From Cephalothrix simula (taxonomy: Eukaryota > Nemertea > Palaeonemertea > Archinemertea > Cephalotrichidae): a DNA stretch of 64,000 nt. Positions 8,717 through 17,099 of the stretch are shown here, piece by piece. The first letter of the stretch is position 1, and every line of letters starts with the position of its first letter. A program made the translations under genes and the position numbers. The stretch is from contig JAXIUW010000007.1 in NCBI GenBank assembly GCA_035591015.1, forward strand, positions 62,001 through 126,000. The letters are read 5' to 3'. The notes below the pieces were generated by a model that worked only from the letters and a program-made list of their open reading frames with translations, was not told the origin of the DNA and did not search any database.

Positions 8717-9874
8717 TTACAGCTTAGAGTCTTCTGTGGCCTTGAATAGCTGTATCATAGCTTGGGTAAAGCCATCATTTAAGCCCCAGGCAAGGCTTTC
8801 AGCATAAGCTAGGTTGTGGCGAGCCAGCGCAGGCTCATCTTTTAAGAGGGCAATCATTGCCATATAGAGTCTTACCCGAGCAAGACCGTCATGCGCACCC
8901 ACATCAGCATAGATTGTAGCGGCTTGGTCAAGTAAGCTCTGGGCTTTGTCTGTGTGTCCATCATAGATCATAATTTCAGCAAAAAGTTCTGACAGCATTG
9001 CTCGTGAAAGGCTTTCTTCAGGGCTATAATTGCGACTAAACAGCTGTTGCAAGGTGGTGGCGGCTAAATCATTTTGTTGATTAAGAATAAGTACATGGGC
9101 TAGCATTAGCTCAAAAATCAAGGGCAGTTCTGGTTGCTTATCGGCTGTGGCCTGAAGATTAAGAAATGGTTCTAGAGTTTTTAATGCCTCCGAATACTGA
9201 TGGTTACCAATGTAAAACAAAGCCAGCATCAATGCCGTATCTGTGGTGGGTTCTAGGGCGTTGATAGTTTTCAGAAAGGCTGCCTGTTCGGCTTGATCAA
9301 TAATAAGCTGGTCATCCGGAAAGAGGCTATAGCCATCATGCGTATTGCGTAGCCCGTACATAAGCAGCAGGTGCAGCTGAGCACGCTCTGAGGGGCTTAA
9401 TGATTGTTCATTTTGCGCTAGTTCAAGCAATTTTTGGCGTTCGGGGCTATCTTGATCAATATTCCAGCGCAGATTATGTTTTTTGAGCAGTGGTAGCTCA
9501 TTTAAGACCAGCTTATGCATATTGAAGGCTGTCGTGTTCAAGACGGGTGCGGGCGAGGCTATTACGAAAATGCACACACTAAATAATGCCCAGCACAATA
9601 GCCAAATCGCTAAGAATTTAAGGCTCCAACGACGGGTATTTGCATCAACTCCCTTAAAAAAGTGCTTGAGATAGCCTTCACGAAGACTCTTGCGTGTGCC
9701 TACATAGTAATTGGTGCCGGTGGTGTAGATATCCTTAGATTTAAGAATGCCCAGAACCCAATAATCAGGAAAAATAAAGTGTGCTAAAACTACACAAAGC
9801 AGCGTAGCGAGGACAATACCGCCCCCTGCAGCTATAAGATATAAAATAATAGAGCCATCTGCTAAACTCAGCAT
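8717..9874 (-). CDS. Membrane-anchored TPR-like protein
   Basis: I cannot assign a specific function. The 385-residue protein has an N-terminal transmembrane helix (about residues 8-33), a basic cytoplasmic loop containing YYVGTRKSLREGYLKHFFKG, and a second helix (about 86-108). A roughly 270-residue periplasmic part follows, built of helical hairpins with TPR character, such as TALMLALFYIGNHQYSEALKTLEPFL and SRAMLSELFAEIMIYDGHTDKAQSLLDQAA. Proteins of this design usually scaffold envelope complexes. It is divergent from ruvB, whose start lies 69 bases beyond its own start. The downstream queG gene is separated by 86 bases. Confidence 0.65.
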   Translation of the reverse strand: MLSLADGSIILYLIAAGGGIVLATLLCVVLAHFIFPDYWVLGILKSKDIYTTGTNYYVGTRKSLREGYLKHFFKGVDANTRRWSLKFLAIWLLCWALFSVCIFVIASPAPVLNTTAFNMHKLVLNELPLLKKHNLRWNIDQDSPERQKLLELAQNEQSLSPSERAQLHLLLMYGLRNTHDGYSLFPDDQLIIDQAEQAAFLKTINALEPTTDTALMLALFYIGNHQYSEALKTLEPFLNLQATADKQPELPLIFELMLAHVLILNQQNDLAATTLQQLFSRNYSPEESLSRAMLSELFAEIMIYDGHTDKAQSLLDQAATIYADVGAHDGLARVRLYMAMIALLKDEPALARHNLAYAESLAWGLNDGFTQAMIQLFKATEDSKL

Positions 9875-9942
9875 AGCCCAAGCATTGTGCAGTTCATAAG
9901 AGCTTATGGTATCACATCATACAATTACAGCAGAACCATAGA

Positions 9943-10920
9943 ATGCAACCCTATCCTACAGCCGTTCATCGTCCGCAGAAACTTAGTGAATACGTTGGCC
10001 AAAAAACGGTAGTCAGCAATCTAAGCACCTTTATAGGTGCGGCTTTGAAGCGCAAGCAATGCCTAGACCATGTTTTGCTAAGTGGACCTCCCGGTATGGG
10101 GAAGACAACCCTAGCCTACATTTTAGCCACCGAGATGGGCGCAGCAATCAAGCCTACAACCGGTCCGCTGCTTGATCGCCAAGGTGATTTAGCTGCTATT
10201 TTGACCGGCTTACAGCCCGGTGATATTTTATTTATTGATGAGATACACCGGATGCCATCGGCGGTAGAAGAAGTTTTATATTCAGCTATGGAAGACTATC
10301 GGCTAGATGTGATTATTGGTCAAGGTCCAATGGCGAAGACGGTTAGGATTAATCTAGCCCCCTTTACCTTAGTTGGCGCAACCACACGCAGCGGATTATT
10401 AACTGCACCCCTCCGTGATCGCTTTGGAATATTAGCCAGACTAGATGGTTATGATAAAGCAGAATTAGAGATTTTGCTCAGTCAAGCCAGCAAACGGCTA
10501 GATATACGGTTAAATGATGCGGCTATTTCTGAATTAGCGTTACGCTCACAGGGAACACCACGCATTGCTATCCGCCTATTGCGACGTGTGCGTGATTTTG
10601 CCGAAAAAGAAAACTGCCGTATTATTACTCAAAATTTGGTTGATCAGTCTTTGCATAGTTTGGGCATTGATCGTCATGGACTAAATAATATTCACCGTGA
10701 GCTACTTAGTGCCATCATCAATAAATTTAATGGTGGGCCTGTGGGGTTATCAACATTAACGGCGGCTATTAATGAGTCGCATGATGCTATTGAAACAGTC
10801 TATGAGCCATTTTTAATTAAAGAGGGATTTGTTCAAAAAACGCCACGAGGACGAATAGCCACTCCAAAGGCCAGAGAATGTGTAGAGTCCGCAGAAAAAA
10901 TGCAGCAATCTCTATTGTAG
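9943..10920 (+). CDS. ruvB: Holliday junction branch-migration ATPase RuvB
   Basis: RuvB is the hexameric AAA+ motor that drives RuvAB-dependent branch migration of Holliday junctions. Visible are Walker A GPPGMGKTT, Walker B FIDEIHRM, the sensor segment LVGATTRSGLLTAPLRDRFG, the RSQGTPRIAIRLLRRVRDF segment, and the C-terminal winged helix ending with FVQKTPRGRIATPKA. At 325 residues it is close to the usual length. The ATG at 9943 gives an N terminus (RPQKLSEYVGQ) matching the family. ruvA and ruvC are not in this window. A field of degenerate repeats follows immediately downstream. Confidence 0.97.
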   Translation: MQPYPTAVHRPQKLSEYVGQKTVVSNLSTFIGAALKRKQCLDHVLLSGPPGMGKTTLAYILATEMGAAIKPTTGPLLDRQGDLAAILTGLQPGDILFIDEIHRMPSAVEEVLYSAMEDYRLDVIIGQGPMAKTVRINLAPFTLVGATTRSGLLTAPLRDRFGILARLDGYDKAELEILLSQASKRLDIRLNDAAISELALRSQGTPRIAIRLLRRVRDFAEKENCRIITQNLVDQSLHSLGIDRHGLNNIHRELLSAIINKFNGGPVGLSTLTAAINESHDAIETVYEPFLIKEGFVQKTPRGRIATPKARECVESAEKMQQSLL

Positions 10921-10976
10921 GCATGCCCTCTAGGGCAGTTGATGCTTGAGCCAGCACTGGTCATTCTATAGCCCTT

Positions 10977-11160
10977 TGCGAAAGTCATCCACGAAAGCTA
11001 TTGAAAAAAGCCCTTTGCAAGAGCTATTTGAAAAACCATCTATAGAAGCTACTCGGCAAAACTACCTGCGAAAGCCACTCAAAAAGTTATTTACGGAAGT
11101 TATTCACAAAAGCTACTCAGCAAAAGCTATTCGGTAAAAACTATTGAGAAAAAGCCGGCT
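10977..11160. repeat. Degenerate 12-14-bp tandem repeat field downstream of ruvB
   Basis: About thirteen to fifteen imperfect units of 12-14 bases run head to tail. Typical units are TTCACAAAAGCTA, CTCAGCAAAAGCTA and TTCGGTAAAAACTA, giving a loose consensus TTCnnnAAAAGCTA. Because many units are 12 bases long, a 63-codon frame (10946-11137) stays open through them. I regard that frame as a by-product. The field is of the same kind as the expansions inside murF and queG. Confidence 0.75.
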
Positions 11161-11348
11161 TGATTATAAGTCAGTCTGAGGGTTATGTTCTTGACCTGCG
11201 CTGATTTTTTTATATGATTTACTTTGAACACCTACGCTTCACTAGGCATGTCAGCCATAATCATTAATGAATATAGACGTTAATGTGCTTGGTTAGACTA
11301 GAATGATGAGTGCATTAAGTTTTGCAAATGGTTTGTGGCTGAATAGGC

Positions 11349-11354
11349 TATAAT
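11349..11354 (+). promoter_or_regulatory. Probable -10 element for the tRNA-Gly-like gene
   Basis: A perfect TATAAT lies 12 bases before the 5' end of the tRNA-like sequence, a normal distance for a tRNA promoter. A matching -35 at the standard 17-base spacing is not clear. A TTGCAA occurs 21 bases upstream, which is too far. Confidence 0.4.
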
Positions 11355-11366
11355 TCTGGTTAACTT

Positions 11367-11440
11367 GCGGGCGTAACTCAGTTGGTAGAGTATCAGCCTC
11401 CCCAGCTGAGGGTTGCGGGTTCAACTCTACCTCGCTCGCT
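11367..11440 (+). tRNA. tRNA-Gly(CCC)-like gene, imperfect
   Basis: The acceptor halves GCGGGCG (11367-11373) and CGCTCGC (11433-11439) pair with one G-T wobble. The D arm (ACTC/GAGT, loop AGTTGGTA) and the anticodon stem (TCAGC/GCTGA) are perfect. The seven-base loop CTCCCCA places CCC at 11400-11402. The T loop TTCAACT keeps T54, T55, C56 and A58. However, the T stem GCGGG/CTACC has two mismatches plus a wobble, there is one extra base before the acceptor, and position 37 is C instead of a purine. No CCA is encoded. It may be a divergent functional tRNA, a decaying copy, or the victim of an assembly error. Confidence 0.55.
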
Positions 11441-11527
11441 CAGAGAATGCCTTGAATATTCTCACCATAGTTGTTGGTATACTAATTTCTCATAATGACA
11501 TTTAGTTGATTAGGAGTTGGCAAAAAA

Positions 11528-12310
11528 ATGATTAATATCGCTGTGCTATCGGCTAAGGGAGGAACCGGCAAAACCACGCTGGCTGTAGCCTTGGCTCATG
11601 AATACGCGCGTTGTAATCCGGGTTATGAGGTAGTACTGATTGATGGCGATAATCAGGGCAATGTGGCTATTTCTCTAAATATAAAAACCCAAAATACTCT
11701 GGGCGCATTTCTTTATGAAGCAACGCCTACGCTTGATGTAGTGCGCTACAAAGATGACATTCCATTTTTTGTAGTCGAATCAGGTCGGATGCACCTTTAT
11801 GAAGCTGAAAAAAAGATCTATACCAAACCCCAAGGCATTCATTATTTAGGAGAAAAATTGCTTGGAGAGTTTCCTCAATCTTCAATGCTAATTTGGGATA
11901 TGTCGCCGAGCTTATCCATTCTTAATGACAGCATACTGGCCTTTGCTGATTACATTGTTATTCCTACCCACACCGATTATCTTTCATTAACGGGTATCAG
12001 CAATCTTTTATCATATCTTGAGCACTTCAAAGGTCGTGTTAAGGTTCGCTATCAAGTGCTGGGCATAGCGGTTACTCTGCATCGTGAGCACGTTAATCAA
12101 AACAAGCAGAATCTGCTCACTCTACAAAAAACATTTCCGAAAACCCTTTTCAGATCAATTATTCCGCTATCAACAGCCATTGCCACCACCGCTCAAAACC
12201 ACCAAACCCCCTTAGAAACTCCAGATGCCAAAGCCCGCGGTCACTACGAACTGATGGTTCAAGAAATACATCAACGGATGCTGATTAGTCGTTCACCAAA
12301 TAAATCCTAA
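11528..12310 (+). CDS. ParA/MinD-like P-loop ATPase (orphan)
   Basis: This 260-residue ATPase carries the deviant Walker A motif SAKGGTGKTT (residues 8-17) with the signature Lys10, a second motif LIDGDNQGN near residue 37, and WDMSPSLSILNDS as the Walker A'-like aspartate region. This places it in the ParA/MinD superfamily of DNA- or membrane-positioning ATPases. It is distinct from the second ParA at 24382-25158, which is closer to canonical Soj. No parB, cargo gene or integrase adjoins it. A GGAG lies rather far (about 12 bases) before the ATG. Possible roles include positioning a protein cluster or partition of an integrated element. Confidence 0.8.
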   Translation: MINIAVLSAKGGTGKTTLAVALAHEYARCNPGYEVVLIDGDNQGNVAISLNIKTQNTLGAFLYEATPTLDVVRYKDDIPFFVVESGRMHLYEAEKKIYTKPQGIHYLGEKLLGEFPQSSMLIWDMSPSLSILNDSILAFADYIVIPTHTDYLSLTGISNLLSYLEHFKGRVKVRYQVLGIAVTLHREHVNQNKQNLLTLQKTFPKTLFRSIIPLSTAIATTAQNHQTPLETPDAKARGHYELMVQEIHQRMLISRSPNKS

Positions 12311-13183
12311 AACCTGTTGAGTGCTGCTTAGCTTTTGCCTGATATGCACTGATTTTCTGGCCAGTAGCTGGCTCTGAATATATAGGGCATGCAAAGATTC
12401 TTCATCTATTTTTTATCGAGCCGTTTTGGGAGTAATGGAGGTTTGAGTCCATAGCATAAGAATTGCGGTAGATGTGATTGTCTTCGCTTGTCTTCGTCTG
12501 TATTTACAAGCACATGTCTTTACTATGCAGATTAAGCCAGAGCCTCAAATTTCTGCAATGATGGCCTTAGTAGCTGAGTTTGTGGTTGTAGTTTACGGTT
12601 GCAGTTTATGGACATGGTCTCCAGTTATCTTGGAGCAATAATATCTGTATATACATCTATATAACTATATAGCCAGAGGCAGCCCAAGTTGTGATTTGCA
12701 TTTTAATGCACACTAATAATGGTTACTAAGCGGTTATTGATTAGTTGCAGTAAAAATATACTTATTTAAGTTTTTTTGTTGCTATTTTATGTTGTTTATG
12801 CGAGGTTTGCAGTGGATGAGGCGGCTATAATAAGTTTATTTGAAAATATTAAAGAACTTGTTAGTCGTTAGCACAGGGATTTGTGCGCAGTTTACCTCAT
12901 AACAACACTCCGAGGAACGGCGTGCTAGCGCCTTTAGCTAGAGTAGCTTATCCAAATCAAATTAAATTTTTTAAGTTTACCCATGAGTACTGGGTACGGG
13001 CGCAATGATTATTATTTTGCGGTTTAGGCACTTATATCATTAGATGTTGAATTTATTACGATTATTAAGAGTGGTGCTATAAAATATAAAAATAGTAAAA
13101 CTTTCTCTAAACCATTGCGTTTATATTTTCAGAAGTGCGTATAGGTTAGTAAACCTAACATATAAAAAACTGCGAGGTACTCA
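12311..13183. other. Long AT-rich intergenic region
   Basis: This 873-base stretch separates the ParA-like gene from the sigma-factor gene. It contains runs rich in TA steps near 12640-12670. Short frames are present, including one of about 39 codons near 12523, but none has convincing ribosome signals. The 300 bases before the sigma-factor gene are A/T-rich and probably hold its promoter or promoters. I see no known riboswitch or tRNA. Confidence 0.5.
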
Positions 13184-13846
13184 TTGAGTGGTGAAATAGT
13201 TGAACAGAAAACTCATGCCGATGTAGGTGACTTAAAGGCTGGCCTTTCAATGACTACACAAGAAGTTAGTGACTACGAACTCATACAAGCGCATAAAAGC
13301 GGAGATTCGCAAGCATTTTCAGAACTAATTGATAGATACGAGAATCGTGTTTATCGTCACTGCTTGCGAATGGTTAATAATAAGCAAGATGCTGAAGATC
13401 TGAAGCAGGATGTTCTATTGAAGATCTATCGCAATATAGACTCATATGAACATGCTTATTCATTTTACACTTGGTTGTATCGCATCACCGTTAATACCTG
13501 CATAGATGGAATACGGAAGCGTAAGCGCAAGTGTATAACTGTATCGCTTTCTAGCGATGCAAGCTCTGAGTATAAGGGGGCAGAGCAAGATATTCCCGAC
13601 CGCAAGGTGTCTCCAGATAAGCATCAGGAGCGAATGGAGCTGACCAAAAGTATTTATCAGGCCATTGAAAAGTTATCACCAAAGCTAAGGGTTATCATTA
13701 TCCTCAAAGAGATAAATGGTTTGTCTTATGAGGAAATAGCTGACGAACTAAATTGCTCACGTGGTACGGTAAAATCACGGTTATTTAGAGCTCGTGTGAA
13801 GCTAAAAGAGATTTTAATGCTCTATACGGATATAGAAATTGCATAG
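13184..13846 (+). CDS. ECF (RpoE-like) sigma-70 family sigma factor
   Basis: This is a 220-residue group 4 sigma factor. Region 2 spans QAHKSGDSQAFSELIDRYENRVYRHCLRMVNNKQDAEDLKQDVLLKIYRNI, and region 4 contains LSYEEIADELNCSRGTVKSRLFRARVKLKE. The proposed start is a TTG at 13184 with a GAGG seven bases upstream. An in-frame ATG 22 codons later has weaker signals and would remove a non-conserved leader. The gene is followed after 133 bases by a zinc-finger anti-sigma gene, the standard arrangement for envelope-stress or oxidative-stress ECF pairs. The promoters it serves cannot be read from the window. Confidence 0.92.
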   Translation: MSGEIVEQKTHADVGDLKAGLSMTTQEVSDYELIQAHKSGDSQAFSELIDRYENRVYRHCLRMVNNKQDAEDLKQDVLLKIYRNIDSYEHAYSFYTWLYRITVNTCIDGIRKRKRKCITVSLSSDASSEYKGAEQDIPDRKVSPDKHQERMELTKSIYQAIEKLSPKLRVIIILKEINGLSYEEIADELNCSRGTVKSRLFRARVKLKEILMLYTDIEIA

Positions 13847-13925
13847 TTAGCCTTAGGCTCTATGCGCTAGCATTAATATAAATGGCAATCCTGCCAATGC
13901 AATCCCAACCTAATAAAGGTTTGAC

Positions 13926-13947
13926 TGTAGCTATTTTTTTTGCTACA
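13926..13947 (+). promoter_or_regulatory. Short hairpin between the sigma and anti-sigma genes
   Basis: Six-base arms TGTAGC and GCTACA enclose a ten-base loop made almost entirely of T. It lies 33 bases before the anti-sigma start. It could tune relative expression of the pair, but the T run is in the loop rather than after the stem, so it is not a standard terminator. Confidence 0.3.
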
Positions 13948-13979
13948 AATTCGGATGGCTTTATGCCAAGGATGGAAAA

Positions 13980-14270
13980 ATGATAGGTTTAAACTTAGGT
14001 CATATGTCTCGGCGGAAACCTGATAGCAGAATCACGCCGGTTTCGTCTTGCGCCGATCAACTGGTTGATATCTCAGCGTTACTTGACGGAGAGCTAAGCT
14101 CAATAAAGGCTGCTTCACTAGAAGATCATATGCGTGAATGTCCTAACTGCACAGCACTGTACGAGCAGTTTAAGAGTCTTCACGAACTGTTTGAAAAGAT
14201 GTTTGAGGCAGAGCCGGTTGAGGCGTCAAAGCGTGTCAAAGAGCTGCTCTTCAATTCAGACAAAGAATAA
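13980..14270 (+). CDS. Zinc-finger (zf-HC2/ZAS) anti-sigma factor
   Basis: This 96-residue soluble protein carries the HxxxCxxC signature as HMRECPNC, preceded by the helix ALLDGELSSIKAASLEDH. This is the zinc-binding anti-sigma fold that clamps ECF sigma factors. There is no transmembrane segment, so it is a cytoplasmic anti-sigma factor, as in redox-responsive pairs. An AAGGA/GGA-rich segment precedes the ATG. Its position after the sigma gene supports the pairing. A membrane-cleavage mechanism (PrsW or RseP type) seems unlikely for a soluble protein. Confidence 0.85.
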   Translation: MIGLNLGHMSRRKPDSRITPVSSCADQLVDISALLDGELSSIKAASLEDHMRECPNCTALYEQFKSLHELFEKMFEAEPVEASKRVKELLFNSDKE

Positions 14271-14307
14271 CTTACTGTAATAAATAGTAGCTGTTCTTTA
14301 CGCAACA

Positions 14308-14928
14308 CTAGCTGGTAATCTTAAGCCAAGGAAACTTGGTGAAGTGTTCTTCCTCAAAGCGTTTGATGGTAGGTTCGTGTTGCAGAGTTAGTGCGATACT
14401 GTCTAGCCCCTCGGTTAATTGGTGCTTGTAGTGCTCTTCAATACTAAAGTTAAAACTTTGTGTGCCTAAGGTGATGACCTGTTGGGCAAGGTCTATCGTG
14501 GCCTGAATGCCGCTGTGGCCCTTAACCAATCTAAACAACTCATCACAATCAGCATTGCTTACTAAGGCCGGTATAAGCCCGTTATTAACCGCATTGCCAT
14601 AGAAGATGTCGCCAAATCGGGGCGCGATTATGCACCTAAAGCCGTGCTCTTTTAACGCCCAAACTGCATGCTCACGGCTTGAACCGCAGCCAAAGGTTTC
14701 TCTACCAAGCAGTATCTGCGCCTTATCATAGGGTGGTTGATTAAGAATAAAATCAGGATTAGGCCGCTCGCCGCTAAGGTATCGCCATTGATAAAAAGCA
14801 AACTTGCCAAAGCCTGTACGCTCTATGCTAGTTAAAAACTGCTTGGGGATAATTGCATCGGTATCTACATCAACCCGATCTAGCGGAGCGACTATAGATT
14901 GAAAAGATGCAGCATTGTTCTTGATCAT
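14308..14928 (-). CDS. leuD: 3-isopropylmalate dehydratase small subunit LeuD
   Basis: LeuD partners LeuC to isomerise 2-isopropylmalate to 3-isopropylmalate in leucine synthesis. The 206 residues contain [11 protein letters not shown] near the start, the active-site swivel segment [23 protein letters not shown], and [21 protein letters not shown]. Length and motifs are canonical for the bacterial small subunit. The start overlaps the leuC stop by four bases (ATGA), implying translational coupling. leuA and leuB are not in the window. Confidence 0.96.
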   Translation of the reverse strand: MIKNNAASFQSIVAPLDRVDVDTDAIIPKQFLTSIERTGFGKFAFYQWRYLSGERPNPDFILNQPPYDKAQILLGRETFGCGSSREHAVWALKEHGFRCIIAPRFGDIFYGNAVNNGLIPALVSNADCDELFRLVKGHSGIQATIDLAQQVITLGTQSFNFSIEEHYKHQLTEGLDSIALTLQHEPTIKRFEEEHFTKFPWLKITS

Positions 14929-16334
14929 AGCTGGGCAGGTTCTAACTGACGAATATCCACAAAATGGCCACTAATCGCCGCTGCGGCAGCCATAGCCGGG
15001 CTAACTAGATGAGTGCGCCCTCCACGACCTTGACGACCTTCAAAATTACGATTACTGGTTGAGGCACAGCGTTCACCCGGTTGCAGAATATCAGGGTTCA
15101 TGCCCAAGCACATTGAACAACCCGGTTCACGCCACTCAAAGCCAGCTTCAATAAATATCTTATCTAATTCTTCGCTTTCAGCAAGACTCTTGACTATGCC
15201 GCTACCGGGCACAACCATAGCACGCACGCCGGGTGCAGCACGTTGCCCTTTAACGTAGCGAGCAGCCTCACGTAGGTCTTCAAGGCGTGAATTTGTGCAT
15301 GAACCAATAAAAACCCTATCAATCTTGATGTCTTCAATAGGTGTTCCCGGTTTTAAGTCCATATACTCTAGGGCTCTAAAAGTAGCCTTACTTTTACCCT
15401 GATCGCTTTCAGCAGCAGGATCAGGCACGCAGCCATCAACGCCAACTACCATAGATGGATTGGTTCCCCAAGTTACCTGAGGCGCAATATTGCTGATATC
15501 AAACTTTAATTCTTGATCATATTGGCTATCTGCATCGCTAGGCAGAGTTTTCCAATAGGTCAAGGCGGCTTCCCATAAGTTCGGCGCAGGTGCATAGGGT
15601 TTGCCTTGCAAATAAGCAAAAGTCTTAGCATCAGGAGCGACCAAACCCGCTACAGCTCCGGCTTCAATAGACATATTACAAAGAGTCATTCGTGCTTCCA
15701 TGCTTGAATTAGTCACGGCTTCACCAGAATATTCAAGAGCGCAGCCAGCACCCCCACCAATGCCTATCTTGCCGATGATAGCCATGATTAAATCTTTGTT
15801 GGAAAGCGGCCAAGAGCTTTGCCCCTCAACCATAATCAACATATTCTTAGGCTTAGTACGCAAAATAGTTTGCGTGGCCAAAACATGCTCAACATCACTT
15901 GAGCCAATTCCAAAAGCCAAAGCTCCAAAAGCACCATGGGTAGAGGTGTGCGAATCGCCACAAACTATAGTCGTGCCCGGCAAAGTGAAACCCTGCTCAG
16001 GGCCTACTACATGGACTATTCCATTATTACTATTGCCTAAATCAAACAGATTGATGCCATATTCTCGACAATTCTTGCGCAAAGCATCAAGCTGCTTTTG
16101 GGCAAAGCGATCCTCAAGCGGTGCTAACTGATCAACAGTGGCCACAATATGGTCAAGAACGCCAAGCACCAGCCCGGGTTGCCGTAATCGGCGATTCGCC
16201 TGACGCAAACCTGAAAAAGCCTGCGGAGTTGTTACCTCATGAATAAGATGGCGGTCAATATATAAAATATCCTTGCCACCAACTTTATCAACAAGATGCG
16301 CTTCCCATATCTTGTCTAATAATGTCTTGCTCAT
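14925..16334 (-). CDS. leuC: 3-isopropylmalate dehydratase large subunit LeuC
   Basis: This aconitase-family subunit binds the catalytic 4Fe-4S cluster. Motifs include [35 protein letters not shown], the cluster cysteine in [13 protein letters not shown], and the pair in [10 protein letters not shown] followed by [14 protein letters not shown]. The length of 469 is typical. It starts the leuCD operon. The upstream DNA (16335-17099) is a field of palindromic repeats, so the promoter must lie in its first 60-70 bases or within the repeats. Confidence 0.97.
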   Translation of the reverse strand: MSKTLLDKIWEAHLVDKVGGKDILYIDRHLIHEVTTPQAFSGLRQANRRLRQPGLVLGVLDHIVATVDQLAPLEDRFAQKQLDALRKNCREYGINLFDLGNSNNGIVHVVGPEQGFTLPGTTIVCGDSHTSTHGAFGALAFGIGSSDVEHVLATQTILRTKPKNMLIMVEGQSSWPLSNKDLIMAIIGKIGIGGGAGCALEYSGEAVTNSSMEARMTLCNMSIEAGAVAGLVAPDAKTFAYLQGKPYAPAPNLWEAALTYWKTLPSDADSQYDQELKFDISNIAPQVTWGTNPSMVVGVDGCVPDPAAESDQGKSKATFRALEYMDLKPGTPIEDIKIDRVFIGSCTNSRLEDLREAARYVKGQRAAPGVRAMVVPGSGIVKSLAESEELDKIFIEAGFEWREPGCSMCLGMNPDILQPGERCASTSNRNFEGRQGRGGRTHLVSPAMAAAAAISGHFVDIRQLEPAQL

Positions 16335-16669
16335 CAGATATTGGCTTAATCCCTACAAAATAACTAAAAAAGCATTGTACCATAAAACCAATGAATGTTT
16401 TTTGATTTGGGGGCTCTGCCCCAGCAAGATGATAGAGAATCATCTTGCTCGGTCATGAAAGCAAGATTATTTCACAAAGTGGCTAGTGTTGGGGGCTCTG
16501 CCCCCAAACCCCCGGCAGAGGGAAGTGCCCTTAACGCTAGTTACTCTGTCACATCACCTTGCTTGCTTGCATGGGTGCAGGGCTATTCTCTATAGCCCTG
16601 CCGCGGGGCTTTAGCCCCTGCACCCCAGACTTGAGCGCAGGCTACACCTGCGCTCAAAGCAGAAACAAA

Positions 16670-16697
16670 NNNNNNNNNNNNNNNNNNNNNNNNNNNN
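16670..16697. other. Assembly gap (28 N)
   Basis: A run of N interrupts the palindromic-repeat field. The true length of the gap is unknown, and repeats are the probable cause of the break. Any frame read across it is meaningless. Confidence 0.99.
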
Positions 16698-16823
16698 TTG
16701 CTCAGTTTAGATTTTATGGTTGAAATCCTTTGGCCGAAGGCAAAGCCTTCGGCCAAGTCAGAGGGTGCAGGGAGCAATGCTCCCTGCCGGGGTTGTTAGG
16801 GGTGGAACCCCTAACACTAAATA

Positions 16824-17075
16824 TTTTGGCATATAACCTTGCTTACTTACATGGGTGCAAGGCAATTCTCTAGTGCCTTGCTGGGGCAGAGCCCCTAACA
16901 CTAGCCAGTTTGGCGCATAACCTTGCTTGCTTGCATGGGTGCAAGGCAATTCTCTATTGCCTTGCTGGGGCAGAGCCCCTAACACTAGCCATTTTGGCGC
17001 ATAACCTTACTTACTTACATGGGTGCAAGGCAATTCTCTATTGCCTTGCTGGGGCTCTGCCCCTAGCATTAAACA
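16824..17075. repeat. Three tandem 84-bp units
   Basis: Three units begin at 16824, 16908 and 16992, exactly 84 bases apart. Each has TTTGGC(A/G), ATAACCTT(G/A)CTT, CATGGGTGCAAGGC, the hairpin with loop TCTCT, a GGGGCnnnGCCCC-like palindrome and a CTA(A/G)CA(C/T)TA tail. The first copy has one mismatch in its stem. A single related unit occurs at about 55524-55610. Confidence 0.88.
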
Positions 17076-17099
17076 CTTTGGGGTATATTTTGTTTTGGA

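Larger units (their letters stand above)
16335..17099. repeat. Palindromic-element field (REP/MITE-like)
   Basis: The region contains no gene but at least eight hairpins. Arms AGCAAGATGAT with loop AGAGA lie at 16423-16449. Arms GCAGGGCTAT/ATAGCCCTGC with loop TCTCT lie at 16577-16601. Arms TTGAGCGCAGG with loop CTACA lie at 16631-16657. Arms TTGGCCGAAGGC with loop AAA lie at 16730-16756, and arms GCAGGGAGC with loop AAT at 16767-16787. Three copies of GCAAGGCAAT with loop TCTCT start at 16857, 16941 and 17025. GGGGCTCTGCCCC-type palindromes and their diverged forms recur beside them. Stem sequences differ between copies while pairing is kept. The short frames here are not genes. Confidence 0.85.

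Noticed and set aside
10946-11137. A 63-codon frame across the repeat field after ruvB
   Set aside because: It is open only because the 12-base units contain no stops. It lacks a ribosome site, and the units change length and frame further on.
11367-12310. Integrated plasmid or phage at the tRNA-Gly-like gene
   Set aside because: No integrase, direct repeat of the tRNA end or phage gene was found. A lone ParA-like ATPase is not enough.
12523-12642. Short frame of about 39 codons in the long spacer before the sigma gene
   Set aside because: There is no ribosome site and no recognisable composition; frames of this length are expected by chance.
12311-13183. A riboswitch or small structured RNA in the long spacer
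   Set aside because: I looked for conserved cores of common riboswitches and for tRNA or tmRNA features and found none that hold together.
15700-16131. A 143-codon plus-strand frame within leuC
   Set aside because: It is antisense to a conserved LeuC region, with no own signals.
16583-16777. A frame read across the run of N
   Set aside because: It crosses an assembly gap of unknown size and lies in palindromic repeats.
16335-17099. Possible CRISPR array in the repeat field
   Set aside because: The repeats are 84-bp tandem units with internal hairpins and near-identical intervening DNA, so there are no unique spacers and no cas genes.
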